Shown: positions 25,852 through 35,360, numbered from the stretch's first letter. The stretch: 56,274 nucleotides of DNA from an uncultured Alphaproteobacteria bacterium (GCA_937892955.1 CALBKH010000101.1:1-56274), one strand, 5' to 3'. Notes: generated by a model from the letters alone, not told the origin. A program made the numbers and translations.

Positions 25852-28683
25852 TCACTCCGCCGCCGCGATGCGCCGTGACTTCACGGCCTGCGCCGCATAG
25901 TCCTCCTGCCAGCGGGTCGGCCCGTTGGAGGGCATCACCTGCACGGCGGTGACCTTGTATTCCGGACAATTGGTGGCCCAGTCCGAGTTCTCCGTGGTGA
26001 TCACGTTGGCCTGGGTCATCGGGTGGTGGAACGTCGTGTAGACGACGCCCGGCGCCACCCGGTCGGTGAGGGTGACGCGCAGCGTCGTCTCGCCCGCCCG
26101 GCTCTGGATGCGCACCCAGTCGCCGTCACGAACACCACGGTTCTCCGCGTCGGCCGGGTGCATCTCGAGGACGTCCTCGGCGTGCCAGGCGACGTTGGCG
26201 GTGCGCCGCGTCTGGGCCCCGACGTTGTACTGGGAGAGGATGCGGCCGGTCGTCAGCAGCAGCGGGAAACGCGGTCCCGTCTTCTCCGTCGTCGGCACGT
26301 AGTCGGTGATCATGAAGTTGCCGCGCCCGCGCACGAAGCCGTCGATGTGCATGATCGGCGTGCCGTCGGGCGCCTTGGGCGTCACCGGCCACTGCAGCGT
26401 CTCGCGCTCCAGCCGCTCGTAGGTGACCCCGGCGAAGGACGGGGTCGAGCGGCCGATCTCGTCCATGATCTCGCTCGGATGGGTGTAGCCCCAGTCGATC
26501 CCCATCGCCGCGGCGAGGTCGCGGGTGATCTCCCAGTCCGCCTTGCCCGACTTCGGCGTCATCACCTTGCGGACGCGCTGGATGCGGCGTTCGGCGTTGG
26601 TGAAGGTGCCGTCCTTCTCCAGGAAGGTGGCGCCCGGCAGGAAGACGTGGGCATAGTTCGCCGTCTCGTTGAGGAACAGGTCCTGGACGACGATGCACTC
26701 CATCGCCGCCAGCGCCGCGGCGACATGGGCGGTGTTGGGGTCGGACTGCAACAGGTCCTCGCCCTGGATGTACATGCCCTTGAAGGTGCCCTCGAGCGCC
26801 GCGTCGAACATGTTGGGAATGCGCAGGCCCGGCTCGGCGTCGAGCGTCACCCCCCACAGATCCTCGAACAGGCCGCGCACCGCGTCGTCCGAGACGTGGC
26901 GATAGCCCGAGAACTCGTGCGGGAACGAGCCCATGTCGCAGGACCCTTGCACGTTGTTCTGGCCGCGCAGCGGATTCACGCCGACGCCGCGGCGGCCGAT
27001 GTTGCCGGTGGCCATGGCGAGGTTGGCGATCGCCATCACCGAGGTGGTGCCCTGGGAATGTTCGGTGACGCCGAGGCCGTAGTAGATGGCGCCGTTGCCG
27101 CCCTTGGCATAGAGCCGGGCCGCGCCGCGGATCTCCTCGGCCGGGACGCCCGAGATCTTCTCCACCTCCTCCGGCGAATGACGCGGATCGGCGACGAACT
27201 CCGCCCAGGCGGCATGGGCGTCGAGATCGCAGCGCTCGCGGATGAAGGCTTCGTTCGCCAGCCCCTCGGTGACGATGACGTGGGCGAGCGAGGTCAGCAC
27301 CGCGACGTTGGTGCCCGGCCTGAGTGCCAGATGATGCGCCGCCTCGATGTGGGCGCTCTTCACCAGATCGATGCGGCGCGGATCGATGACGATCAGCTTC
27401 GCCCCCTGGCGCAGCCGCTTCTTGAGCCTGGAGCCGAACACCGGATGGCCGTCGGTCGGGTTCGCCCCGATGACGATGACGACGTCCGAGTCCTCGACCG
27501 AGTCGAAGTCCTGCGTGCCCGCCGAAGTGCCGAAGGCGACCTTGAGGCCGTAGCCGGTCGGCGAATGGCAGACGCGGGCGCAGGTGTCGACGTTGTTGTT
27601 GCCGAAGCCGGCGCGGATCAGCTTCTGGACGAGGAAGGTCTCCTCGTTGGTGCAACGCGACGAGGTGATGCCGCCGATCGAGCGCTTGCCGTAGGTCGCC
27701 TGGATGCGGCGGAACTCCGACGCCGTATGGGTGAGCGCCTCCTCCCACGAGACCTCGCGCCACGGCTCGTCGATGCGCGACCGGATCATCGGCTTGGTGA
27801 TGCGGTCCTGGTGCTGGGCATAGCCCCAGGCGAAACGGCCCTTGACGCAGGAGTGGCCGCGATTGGCCTCACCCGCCTTGTAGGGCACCATGCGGACGAG
27901 CTCCTCGCCGCGCATCTCCGCCTTGAAGGTGCACCCCACCCCGCAGTAGGCGCAGGTGGTGACGACCGATCGCTCCGGCTGGCCGATGTCGATCAGCGTC
28001 TTCTCCGAGAGCGTCGCCGTCGGGCAGGCCTGGACGCAGGCGCCGCAGGAGACGCATTCGGACTGAAGGAACGGTTCGTTCATCCCCGGCGAAACCCGGC
28101 TGTCGAAGCCGCGGCCCGAGATGGTCAGCGCGAAGGTCCCCTGCACCTCGGCACAGGCCCGGACGCAACGCGAGCAGACGATGCATTTCGAGGCGTCGTA
28201 GGTGAAATAGGGGTTGGACGTGTCCTTCTTCAGATCGAGATGGGTCTCTACACCCGAGCCGAAACGCACGTCGCGCAGGCCCACCTTGCCGGCCTGGGTC
28301 TGCAATTCGCAGTTCCCGTTGGCGGCGCAGGTCAGGCAGTCGAGCGGGTGGTCGGAGATGTAGAGCTCCATCACCCCGCGCCGGAGCTTCTTCAGCCGCT
28401 CCGTCTGGGTGTGGACGACGAGCCCCTCGGCGACCGGCGTGGTGCAGGACGACGGCGTGCCGTTGCGCCCTTCGATCTCGACGATGCACAGCCGGCAGGA
28501 ACCGAAGGCGTCGACCATGTCGGTGGCACAGAGTTTCGGGATCTCGGTGCCGATCTCCATCGCGGCACGCATGATCGAGGTGCCCTCCGGCACCGTCAGG
28601 GCGCGGCCGTCGATGGTGAGGGTCACCGACCTCTCGGACTTGGAGGCGGGGGTGCCGTAATCGGTCTCGTGGACGAGGCTCAT
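25852..28683 (-). CDS. fdsA: NAD-dependent formate dehydrogenase alpha (molybdenum) subunit
   Basis: A 943-residue catalytic subunit oxidising formate to CO2 at a bis-MGD molybdenum site. N-terminal [2Fe-2S] domain with CATDMVDAFGSCRLC and a later Cys, His-ligand cluster region HPLDCLTCAANGNC, two ferredoxin-type sites (CIVCSRCVRAC, CVSCGACVQACP), then CAYCGVGC of the molybdopterin domain. The Mo-ligand Cys lies in TCARVCHSPTG. Start 28683 (MSLVHETDYG) is favoured by similarity to related proteins and by GAGGG upstream; an ATG two codons earlier (28689) is possible. Begins 10 nt after fdsB. Confidence 0.95.
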   Translation of the reverse strand: MSLVHETDYGTPASKSERSVTLTIDGRALTVPEGTSIMRAAMEIGTEIPKLCATDMVDAFGSCRLCIVEIEGRNGTPSSCTTPVAEGLVVHTQTERLKKLRRGVMELYISDHPLDCLTCAANGNCELQTQAGKVGLRDVRFGSGVETHLDLKKDTSNPYFTYDASKCIVCSRCVRACAEVQGTFALTISGRGFDSRVSPGMNEPFLQSECVSCGACVQACPTATLSEKTLIDIGQPERSVVTTCAYCGVGCTFKAEMRGEELVRMVPYKAGEANRGHSCVKGRFAWGYAQHQDRITKPMIRSRIDEPWREVSWEEALTHTASEFRRIQATYGKRSIGGITSSRCTNEETFLVQKLIRAGFGNNNVDTCARVCHSPTGYGLKVAFGTSAGTQDFDSVEDSDVVIVIGANPTDGHPVFGSRLKKRLRQGAKLIVIDPRRIDLVKSAHIEAAHHLALRPGTNVAVLTSLAHVIVTEGLANEAFIRERCDLDAHAAWAEFVADPRHSPEEVEKISGVPAEEIRGAARLYAKGGNGAIYYGLGVTEHSQGTTSVMAIANLAMATGNIGRRGVGVNPLRGQNNVQGSCDMGSFPHEFSGYRHVSDDAVRGLFEDLWGVTLDAEPGLRIPNMFDAALEGTFKGMYIQGEDLLQSDPNTAHVAAALAAMECIVVQDLFLNETANYAHVFLPGATFLEKDGTFTNAERRIQRVRKVMTPKSGKADWEITRDLAAAMGIDWGYTHPSEIMDEIGRSTPSFAGVTYERLERETLQWPVTPKAPDGTPIMHIDGFVRGRGNFMITDYVPTTEKTGPRFPLLLTTGRILSQYNVGAQTRRTANVAWHAEDVLEMHPADAENRGVRDGDWVRIQSRAGETTLRVTLTDRVAPGVVYTTFHHPMTQANVITTENSDWATNCPEYKVTAVQVMPSNGPTRWQEDYAAQAVKSRRIAAAE

Positions 28684-28693
28684 GGGCATGCCC

Positions 28694-30247
28694 TCACTCG
28701 GCGGCGGCGCGGGGCGCCGCGCGGCGGAAATCGTCGGGGAAATGGGTGAGGCTCGACATCACCGGATAGGGGATGAAGCCGCCGAGCGCGCACAGCGAGC
28801 CGAACTTCATCGTCTCGCAGAGATCCGTCAGCGTCTCGAAAGTCTTCTCGTCGGCCTTGCCGGCGAGGATCGTCTCGACCAGCTCGCGCCCGCGCACCGT
28901 GCCGATGCGGCAGGGGGTGCACTTGCCGCAGCTCTCGGCCTGACCGAACTCGAAGGCGAAGCGCGCCTGCTCGGCCATGTCGACGCTGTCGTCGAAGACG
29001 GTGATGCCGCCGTGGCCGATCAGCCCGCCCGCCGCGTGGAAGGCCTCGTAGTCGTAGGGCGTATCGAACAGCGACGGCGGGAAATAGGCCCCGAGCGGCC
29101 CGCCGCACTGCACCGCCCTGACCGGCCGGCCGGTTGCGGTGCCGCCGCCGATGGTTTCCACGATGTCGCCGAGCGTGATGCCGAACGCCGTCTCGTAGAG
29201 GCCGCCGTATTTCACGTTGCCGGCGATCTGGATCGGCATCGTGCCGAGCGAACGGCCCATGCCGAAATCGGCGTAGGTCTTCGCGCTTTCGGCGAGGATG
29301 AAGGGCACCGTGGCGAGCGACAGCAGGTTGTTGACCACCGTCGGCTTGCCGAAGAGGCCGGCGATCGCCGGCAGCGGCGGCTTGGCCCGGACGATGCCGC
29401 GCTTGCCCTCGAGGCTCTCCATCAGCGCCGTCTCTTCGCCGCAGACATAGGCCCCGGCGCCGACGCGCAGCTCGAGATCGAAGGCGAAGCCCGAACCTTC
29501 GACGTTCGCGCCGAGATGCCCCGCCGCCTTGGCGATCTCGATCGCCCGGGCGAAGGTGGCGTTGGCGTGGGGGTATTCCGAGCGCGAGTAGACGTAGCCC
29601 TTGGTGGCGCCGACGGCGAAACCGGCGATGATCATGCCCTCGATCAGGGCGAAGGGGTCGCCTTCCATGATCATCCGGTCGGCGAAGGTGCCGCTGTCAC
29701 CCTCGTCGGCATTGCAGATGACGTATTTCTGCGCCGCCGGCGTCGCCGCCACCGTCTTCCACTTGACGCCCGTCGGGAAACCCGCGCCGCCGCGGCCGCG
29801 CAGGCCCGAGGCGATCATCTCGTCGACGGTGGCCGGAGCCCCGAGCGAGATCGCCCGCGCCAGACCCTTCCAACCGCCGTGCGACGTGTAGTCGGCGAGG
29901 CTCAGGGGATCGACGAGGCCGCACCGGGCGAAGGTCAGCCGCGTCTGGCCGGCGAACCACGGGTGCTCGTCGGTCTTGCCGATCGACGACGGATGTGTGG
30001 CGCCGGCGAGGAAGTCGGCATCGAACAGCGACGCGACGTCCGCCGCGCGGATCTCGCGATAGCCGACGCGCCCGGCGGCCGTCTCGACCTCGACGAGCGG
30101 CTCCAGGAAGAAGGCGCCGCGCGATCCGGTCCGCACGATCTCGATCGAATGACCGCGCTTCGCCGCTTCCCGAGCGATCGCATCGGCGACGCGGTTCGCG
30201 CCGGCGGCGATCGCCGCCACGTCCTTGGGAACGAAGATCCGGCTCAT
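28694..30247 (-). CDS. fdsB: NAD-dependent formate dehydrogenase beta subunit
   Basis: A 517-residue NuoF-like subunit holding FMN, the NAD+ site and a [4Fe-4S] cluster. An N-terminal thioredoxin-like segment (about 1-120) precedes the NuoF core. GLRGRGGAGFPTGVKW is the FMN/NADH glycine-rich motif, and ESCGKCTPCRIG plus a later Cys ligate the cluster. It passes electrons from FdsA to NAD+. Its start overlaps the end of fdsG by 4 nt (ATGA), implying coupled translation. Confidence 0.95.
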   Translation of the reverse strand: MSRIFVPKDVAAIAAGANRVADAIAREAAKRGHSIEIVRTGSRGAFFLEPLVEVETAAGRVGYREIRAADVASLFDADFLAGATHPSSIGKTDEHPWFAGQTRLTFARCGLVDPLSLADYTSHGGWKGLARAISLGAPATVDEMIASGLRGRGGAGFPTGVKWKTVAATPAAQKYVICNADEGDSGTFADRMIMEGDPFALIEGMIIAGFAVGATKGYVYSRSEYPHANATFARAIEIAKAAGHLGANVEGSGFAFDLELRVGAGAYVCGEETALMESLEGKRGIVRAKPPLPAIAGLFGKPTVVNNLLSLATVPFILAESAKTYADFGMGRSLGTMPIQIAGNVKYGGLYETAFGITLGDIVETIGGGTATGRPVRAVQCGGPLGAYFPPSLFDTPYDYEAFHAAGGLIGHGGITVFDDSVDMAEQARFAFEFGQAESCGKCTPCRIGTVRGRELVETILAGKADEKTFETLTDLCETMKFGSLCALGGFIPYPVMSSLTHFPDDFRRAAPRAAAE

Positions 30248-30726
30248 CGCGCCACCTCCTCGACGATCTCGCGGACCGCATCCGTATCGAGCCGAGCGAC
30301 CGGCTCGCCGTCGACCAGCGCCGCCGGTCCGGTGGCGCAGAGCCCGAGGCAGAAGACCGGTTCGAGCGTCACCCGGCCGTCGGCCGAGGTGCCGTGCCAG
30401 TCGAGGCCGAGCAGCCGGCGGAACGCCGCCTCGACGTCACGCCCGCCGCGCGCCTGACAGGCTTCGGCGCGGCACACCTTGATGACGTGCCGCCCGGCGG
30501 GGGCGCGGCGGAAGTCGTGATAGAAGGTGACGACGCCGTGCATCTCGGCGCGGCTGACGTTGAGCCGCTCGGCCACCAGTGGCACGGCGGCCTCGGGCAC
30601 GCAGCCGAACTCGTCCTGCAACGCGTGCAGGATCGGCAGCGCCGGCCCTTCGAGGCCGAGATGGGCGTCGATGATCTCGCCCGCCCGCGCCGCGTCCCAT
30701 TTCGTCGTGCCCGGTATCGCCGCCAT
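30244..30726 (-). CDS. fdsG: NAD-dependent formate dehydrogenase gamma subunit
   Basis: A 160-residue NuoE-like subunit carrying a [2Fe-2S] cluster. The thioredoxin-like domain has Cys pairs in CRAEACQ and CLGLC about 40 residues apart. The open frame extends to 30747, but that start would be TTG without a ribosome binding site. The ATG at 30726 has AGGA about 10 nt upstream. First gene of fdsGBA, with a LysR regulator just upstream and a LysR-type box before it. Confidence 0.93.
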   Translation of the reverse strand: MAAIPGTTKWDAARAGEIIDAHLGLEGPALPILHALQDEFGCVPEAAVPLVAERLNVSRAEMHGVVTFYHDFRRAPAGRHVIKVCRAEACQARGGRDVEAAFRRLLGLDWHGTSADGRVTLEPVFCLGLCATGPAALVDGEPVARLDTDAVREIVEEVAR

Positions 30727-30768
30727 CCCTGGATCCTGCTCGTTCAATCGGTTCGTAGATGACCGGTG

Positions 30769-30811
30769 TTCGATCGGTGATCAATATCGAAAAACGGTGT
30801 TGCGATCGCAA
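30769..30811 (-). promoter_or_regulatory. Putative LysR-type operator and promoter region of fdsGBA
   Basis: TTCGAT-N11-ATCGAA (30769-30791) is a 6-bp inverted repeat fitting the T-N11-A rule of LysR regulators. A perfect 12-bp palindrome TTGCGATCGCAA (30800-30811) lies next to it. Both are 43-85 nt upstream of the fdsG ATG and downstream of the LysR gene on the same strand. Binding by that LysR protein is inferred. Confidence 0.6.
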
Positions 30812-30893
30812 ATTCAAATCATCTCATGCGTGTTCCGTGCTTCCGCCGCGGCATCTGCCAGCCCGCTTTCCCGCCGCCCCGCCTACCCGCCGC

Positions 30894-31796
30894 TCAGGCG
30901 ATGTCGGTGAGTGTCGGCGCCAGCCGCCGCGCTTCGGCGATCAGGGCGCGGATCAGCGGCGGCTCGAGGTCGCGTGCGGTGGTGACGAGCCCGATGGTGT
31001 GGGTGATCTGCGGCTCGACGATCGGGATCGCGACGATACCGGCCGAGGCGAGGCCGAGCGCCTCGGCGAGGATGCGCGGCATCACCGAACACCAGCGCCC
31101 GGTCCGCACGTGCGCCGCGAGCACCATGATCGAGTTGGATTCGAGTTTGGCTTCCGGCGTGACGCCGGCATCGGCGAAGGCGTGATCGATGATCCGCCGA
31201 TTCTGCATGTCGGGCGTCAACAGGCAGAGCGGGATCGAGGCGAGCTCCTTCCAGGTCACCGTCCGTCGCGTCCCGAACGGCCGGTCGGCCGAGGTGACGA
31301 GGTGATAGCGTTCGCGGTAGAGCGGCGTCGCGGTGACGCGGCCGAGCCGTTCGTTGTCGAGATAGGTGAGGCAGGCGTCGGTCTCGAGGTTCTCGAGGTC
31401 TCGCAGTGCCTCGACCGAGTTGCGCGAGAACACCGAGAGCTGCACCTGCGGCCAGCGTTCGGAGAAGGCGGTGGTGAGCCTCGACACCATCGGTAGCGCC
31501 GTCGGGATGACCGCGATCCTGAGATGGCCGGTGAGCCCCTTCTTCATCGTGTCGAGATCCGCCCGCATGGCCCGCGCATCGCCGACGATCCGTCGCGCCC
31601 AGTCGAGGGTGCGCTCGCCTTCGGCGGTGAAGCCGATGAAGCGCGAACCGCGGTCGACCAGCGGTGCGCCGACGATGTCCTCGAGCTGGCGGATCGCCGC
31701 GGAGAAGGCCGGCTGCGAAATGCCGCAGGCCTGTGCCGCCCGGCCGAAATGCTTTTCGCGCGCCAACGCCAACAGGTATTCGAGCTTGTCGATCAT
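30894..31796 (-). CDS. LysR-family regulator of formate dehydrogenase
   Basis: A 300-residue LysR-type regulator. The N-terminal winged HTH is MIDKLEYLLALAREKHFGRAAQACGISQPAFSAAIRQLE, with a C-terminal LysR substrate-binding domain. The frame is open much further upstream across the antisense chemoreceptor, but the ATG at 31796 follows GGAG and starts the HTH. It is located 167 nt before fdsG in the same direction, the usual place for the fds activator. The co-inducer is probably formate or a C1 metabolite (inference). Divergent from the chemoreceptor. Confidence 0.92.
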   Translation of the reverse strand: MIDKLEYLLALAREKHFGRAAQACGISQPAFSAAIRQLEDIVGAPLVDRGSRFIGFTAEGERTLDWARRIVGDARAMRADLDTMKKGLTGHLRIAVIPTALPMVSRLTTAFSERWPQVQLSVFSRNSVEALRDLENLETDACLTYLDNERLGRVTATPLYRERYHLVTSADRPFGTRRTVTWKELASIPLCLLTPDMQNRRIIDHAFADAGVTPEAKLESNSIMVLAAHVRTGRWCSVMPRILAEALGLASAGIVAIPIVEPQITHTIGLVTTARDLEPPLIRALIAEARRLAPTLTDIA

Positions 31797-32006
31797 CCGA
31801 AATCTCCGGCCCGGCGGTCTCCGCGGCCGACGCACTCTAATGCGGTTCCGTCGCCGCGCGCATCGACCGCGATGAAAGTCATGATCGCCTCCTAAACGGT
31901 TTGGAAACCCTTTGGATACGATTCTGGGTCCAGAACATCGGTAAAACCGACGAGATTCCTGCCGTGACCGCGCCTTTCGCGATCCGGCGATGCGGGGGAA
32001 GTCCTC

Positions 32007-33728
32007 ATGCTTTCGAAATTCGTGCCGCGCTTCGGCTCTTCGATGACCGCGACGGTGACCATCAGCGGCTTCGTCGCGGTGCTCTTCGTCACGCTCGCGC
32101 TCGCCGGGGCCTCGTGGATGGTGCTCGTCGACTATGTCGCCGACGGCGCGGCGCGTCGCCAGGACGCCAACATCCGCGCCGCCGCCACCATCCTCGAGCG
32201 TGACCATCCCGGCACCAGGATCGAGTGGAACGCCGACGGCCGGCCGCGCATCGTCATGGGCGATATCCCCGCCGCCATCTCCGATCATTCGACCATCGAC
32301 GCGGTGAGCCGCGTCACCGGCGACACCACGACGCTCTTCGGCTTCGACGAGGCGACCGGCGAGTTCGTTCGCCGCACCACCAACGTCAAGAAGGCCGACG
32401 GGTCGCGTGCCGTCGGGACCGTCCTCGGCAAGAACGGCAAGGTCCATCCGATCGTGTCGCGCGGCGAGACCTTCACCGGCACCGTCGACATCCTCGGCAT
32501 TCCCTACGTGACCACCTACACGCCGGTGTTCTCGCCGGCCGGCAAGGTGATCGGCATCGTCTATTCCGGCGTCAAGAAGTCGGTGGTCGACGCGGTGATC
32601 GGCTCGTGGACGCGGTCCATCGCCATCACCGGCGGTCTGGTCCTCTTCTTGGCGAGCTCCGCGCTCTTCTTCTTCGGACGTCGCATCACCCGTCCGCTGG
32701 TCGATCTCGCTGGCGCGCTCGACCGCGTGTCGCGCGGCGATCTCGGGACCGAGATGCCCCATCGCGATCGTGGCGACGAGGTCGGCGCCGTGGCGCGCGC
32801 CGCCGAGACGCTGCGCCGGGCGGCCGGCGAGCGCGAGGCTCTCGCGGCCACCCAGAACCGCGAGCACGGGGAGCGCGCCGCCGAGCAGCGTCGCATCGCC
32901 GCCGCCATCGCCGCCTTCCGCTCGTCCATCGCCGGTACGCTGAAGGCTCTCGACGCCGATGTCGGCACCATGTCGGCGACCGCCACCGACTTGACCCGTC
33001 TCGCCGACGAGGCGACCGGCCGCGCCGAGAGCGCCGCCCGCGCCACCGGCGAGGCGTCCTCCGGCGCCGCCTCCGTCGCAGCCGCCGTCGACGAACTCGC
33101 CGGTTCGGTCACCGAGATCGACCGCCGCGCCACCGCCGCCACCGGCGCGGTCGAAACGGCGCGCCGGGCCGCGGAAGAGTCGAACGCCCGCATCGCCAGT
33201 CTGGCGGAGGCCTCCGGCCGCATCGGCGCGGTGCTCGATCTCATCCGCGACATCGCCGAACAGACCAATCTCCTCGCCCTCAACGCCACCATCGAGGCGG
33301 CGCGTGCCGGCGAAGCCGGTCGCGGCTTCGCCGTCGTCGCCTCCGAAGTCAAGACGCTCGCCGGCCAGACCGCCAAGGCGACCGACGAGATCGCCGAACA
33401 GATCGGCTCGATCCGCACCGAGGTCGAAGGCGCCGTCTCGGCGATCTCCGCGATCGTCGGCCGCATCGGCGAGGCGTCGTCCTACACCGAGGCGATCGCC
33501 GCCGCGGTCAATCTCCAGACCACCGCGACCGGCGACATCTCGCACGCCGCCCGCTCGGCGGCCGAAGGCGCATCGCGCGCCGCCGAGGACGTCAGCGGCG
33601 TCAACACCGTCGCCGAGCGCACCGATCGCGCCGCCGAACGCGTCGCGGCGCTCGCCGCCGATCTGACCAACCGGTCGAAGGGCCTCGGCGCCGAAGTCGA
33701 GCGCTTCCTCGGCGCCGTCGCCGCCTGA
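32007..33728 (+). CDS. Methyl-accepting chemotaxis protein with periplasmic Cache domain
   Basis: A 573-residue chemoreceptor. TM1 at about 18-42, a single-Cache (sCache-3-like) periplasmic domain at about 45-195 (TLFGFDEATGEFVRRTTNV and FTGTVDILGIPYVTTY), TM2 at about 203-225, HAMP at 225-278 and the MCP signalling domain to the end. The conserved tip is DIAEQTNLLALNATIEAARA. There is no C-terminal CheR-docking pentapeptide. GGGGGAA precedes the ATG. Cache-3 receptors often sense small organic acids; the proximity to the formate genes is suggestive only. Confidence 0.9.
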   Translation: MLSKFVPRFGSSMTATVTISGFVAVLFVTLALAGASWMVLVDYVADGAARRQDANIRAAATILERDHPGTRIEWNADGRPRIVMGDIPAAISDHSTIDAVSRVTGDTTTLFGFDEATGEFVRRTTNVKKADGSRAVGTVLGKNGKVHPIVSRGETFTGTVDILGIPYVTTYTPVFSPAGKVIGIVYSGVKKSVVDAVIGSWTRSIAITGGLVLFLASSALFFFGRRITRPLVDLAGALDRVSRGDLGTEMPHRDRGDEVGAVARAAETLRRAAGEREALAATQNREHGERAAEQRRIAAAIAAFRSSIAGTLKALDADVGTMSATATDLTRLADEATGRAESAARATGEASSGAASVAAAVDELAGSVTEIDRRATAATGAVETARRAAEESNARIASLAEASGRIGAVLDLIRDIAEQTNLLALNATIEAARAGEAGRGFAVVASEVKTLAGQTAKATDEIAEQIGSIRTEVEGAVSAISAIVGRIGEASSYTEAIAAAVNLQTTATGDISHAARSAAEGASRAAEDVSGVNTVAERTDRAAERVAALAADLTNRSKGLGAEVERFLGAVAA

Positions 33729-33732
33729 TCCC

Positions 33733-33759
33733 CGACCGGCGCCCCAGGGGCGCCGGTCG
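33733..33759. terminator. Bidirectional hairpin between convergent MCP and HAD genes
   Basis: CGACCGGCGCC (33733-33743) pairs with 33749-33759. It starts 4 nt after the MCP stop and ends 6 nt before the HAD stop. No T-run is present, but the position between convergent stops supports a shared terminator. Confidence 0.55.
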
Positions 33760-33765
33760 ACGCTC

Positions 33766-34473
33766 TCATCCCCTCCGACCGATCACGGCGAGGTGCTCCG
33801 GCGCCTCGCCGAACGCGTTCAACCGGCGATAGCGCGGCGCGTCCTCCGGCACTTCCGCCACCTCCGCCGCCCAGGTGAGGTGATAGGGCACGTGGAAGCC
33901 CCAGTAGCCGGCGGCGAGTGCCGGCAGGATGTCCGACTTCGCCGAATTGCCGATCATCACCGCTTCGCCCTCGCCGGCGCCGAGCCGGCCGAAGATGCGG
34001 GCGTAGGTCTCCGGCGTCTTCTCCGAGACGATCTCGACGCTGTGGAACATGTCGCCGAGGCCGGAGCGGGCGAGCTTCTGTTCCTGATCGAGCAGGTCGC
34101 CCTTGGTGATCACCACCAGCCGATGGCCGCGTGCCCGGAGCGCCTCGAGCGTCTCGGCGACGCCGGGCAGCGGCTCGACCGGATGTTCGAGCATCTCGTG
34201 GCCGAGGCTCAGGATCTCCTGGATCACCTTCGCCGGCAGGCCCTCGTCGGTGACCGCCACCGCCGTCTCGATCATCGACAGGGTGAAGCCCTTGATGCCG
34301 TAGCCGTAGAGCCGGAGGTTCTTGCGCTCGGTGGCGATCAGCCGCTCGGTGAGATGATCCGACGCCGCGTGATTGCCGAGCAGCTCGATGAAGCGCTCGA
34401 TCGTCAGTTGGAAGATCGTCTCGTTGTGCCAGAGCGTGTCGTCGGCATCGATCCCGAGGACGGGCAGGGTCAT
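33766..34473 (-). CDS. HAD-superfamily hydrolase
   Basis: A 235-residue haloacid-dehalogenase-fold phosphatase. Motif I is GIDADDTLW (nucleophile Asp9, acid Asp11), motif II VITKGD, then a conserved Lys region and motif IV MIGNSAKSD. A helical cap lies at about 20-90. The ATG at 34473 has GAGGAG upstream; the open frame to 34623 adds an Arg-rich tail without conservation. The substrate is unknown; such small HADs act on phosphorylated sugars or nucleotides. Divergent from the FMN-binding protein. Confidence 0.85.
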   Translation of the reverse strand: MTLPVLGIDADDTLWHNETIFQLTIERFIELLGNHAASDHLTERLIATERKNLRLYGYGIKGFTLSMIETAVAVTDEGLPAKVIQEILSLGHEMLEHPVEPLPGVAETLEALRARGHRLVVITKGDLLDQEQKLARSGLGDMFHSVEIVSEKTPETYARIFGRLGAGEGEAVMIGNSAKSDILPALAAGYWGFHVPYHLTWAAEVAEVPEDAPRYRRLNAFGEAPEHLAVIGRRG

Positions 34474-34637
34474 GGGGCGTGTCTCCTCGGCTGCCATCAT
34501 CCTCCTCTCCAATGACGTTGCATAGGCCGCCTCGCGGGCGTGCCGCGCGTCGCCGCACCTCCTGCCGTGTCGGATCCGCTCTTTCCTGCGACCGCTCCGC
34601 CGCCTATCGGTGGGTGAGATCAACCGATGGATCCGCC

Positions 34638-35360
34638 ATGACCGACATCGATCCCACCGCCGCCTATCCCGTCACCCCGCGCAACCGGGTCAAGCGCCTG
34701 CACGAGCGCGGCACCTACGACCGCGCTTCGGTCTGGGCGGTGCTCGACGCTTCGATGCTCTGCCACGTCGCCTATGCGATCGACGGCCAGCCCTATGCGA
34801 CGCCGACCATCCACTGGCGCGACGGCGACACGCTGTTCTGGCACGGCTCCTCGGCGAGCCGCATGCTGCGCCATCTGGCGAAGGGCGCGCCCGCCTGCCT
34901 GACGGTGTCGCATCTCGACCGTCTCATCCTCGCCCGCTGCGGTTTCAACCATTCGGTCGACTATCGCTCCGCCATGTGCTTCGGTACGGCGCGGATCGTC
35001 GACGATATCGAGGAGAAGCGCACCGCCCTCGACCGCATGATCGATCGCTACTATCCCGGCCGCGCCGCCTCCCTGCGCACCGCGACGGCCCAGGAGATCA
35101 AGGCGACGACGGTGATCTCGATGGTGATCGAGGAGGCCTCCGCCAAGGTCCGAGCCAAGGGCGTCGGCGACGAGCCGGAGGACCTCGATCTGCCGATCTG
35201 GGCCGGGGTGATCCCGCTCCACACGGTGATCGGCGAGGCGGAGGTCTCGCCCCACGTCCCCGCCGGCGTCGACCGCCCCGCCGACCTCGCCGCCTACCGC
35301 CCGGGCCGTTCCCTCGGCGAGGTCTTCGCCGAGACCCAGGCCATCTACGAAGGCGAGTGA
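34638..35360 (+). CDS. Pyridoxamine 5'-phosphate oxidase-like FMN-binding protein
   Basis: A 240-residue split-barrel flavin-binding protein of the PNPOx_2/NimA-like group. RNRVKRLHERGTYDR at the N-terminus, then VAYAIDGQPYATPTIHWRDGDTLFWHGSSASRMLRHLAKG, a typical FMN-binding beta-barrel. The ATG at 34638 starts the conserved segment; the frame opens earlier but those residues are Arg/Ser-rich. The specific reaction is unknown; a flavin or F420-type oxidoreductase is possible, and a true PdxH is unlikely. Confidence 0.8.
   Translation: MTDIDPTAAYPVTPRNRVKRLHERGTYDRASVWAVLDASMLCHVAYAIDGQPYATPTIHWRDGDTLFWHGSSASRMLRHLAKGAPACLTVSHLDRLILARCGFNHSVDYRSAMCFGTARIVDDIEEKRTALDRMIDRYYPGRAASLRTATAQEIKATTVISMVIEEASAKVRAKGVGDEPEDLDLPIWAGVIPLHTVIGEAEVSPHVPAGVDRPADLAAYRPGRSLGEVFAETQAIYEGE

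Noticed and set aside
26023..28749. 908-codon + strand frame opposite fdsA
   Set aside because: Antisense shadow of a clear formate dehydrogenase alpha subunit.
31797..33545. Minus-strand extension of the LysR frame across the chemoreceptor
   Set aside because: Low-complexity Gly/Asp/Arg translation antisense to the MCP gene. LysR proteins start at the HTH, matching ATG 31796 with GGAG upstream.
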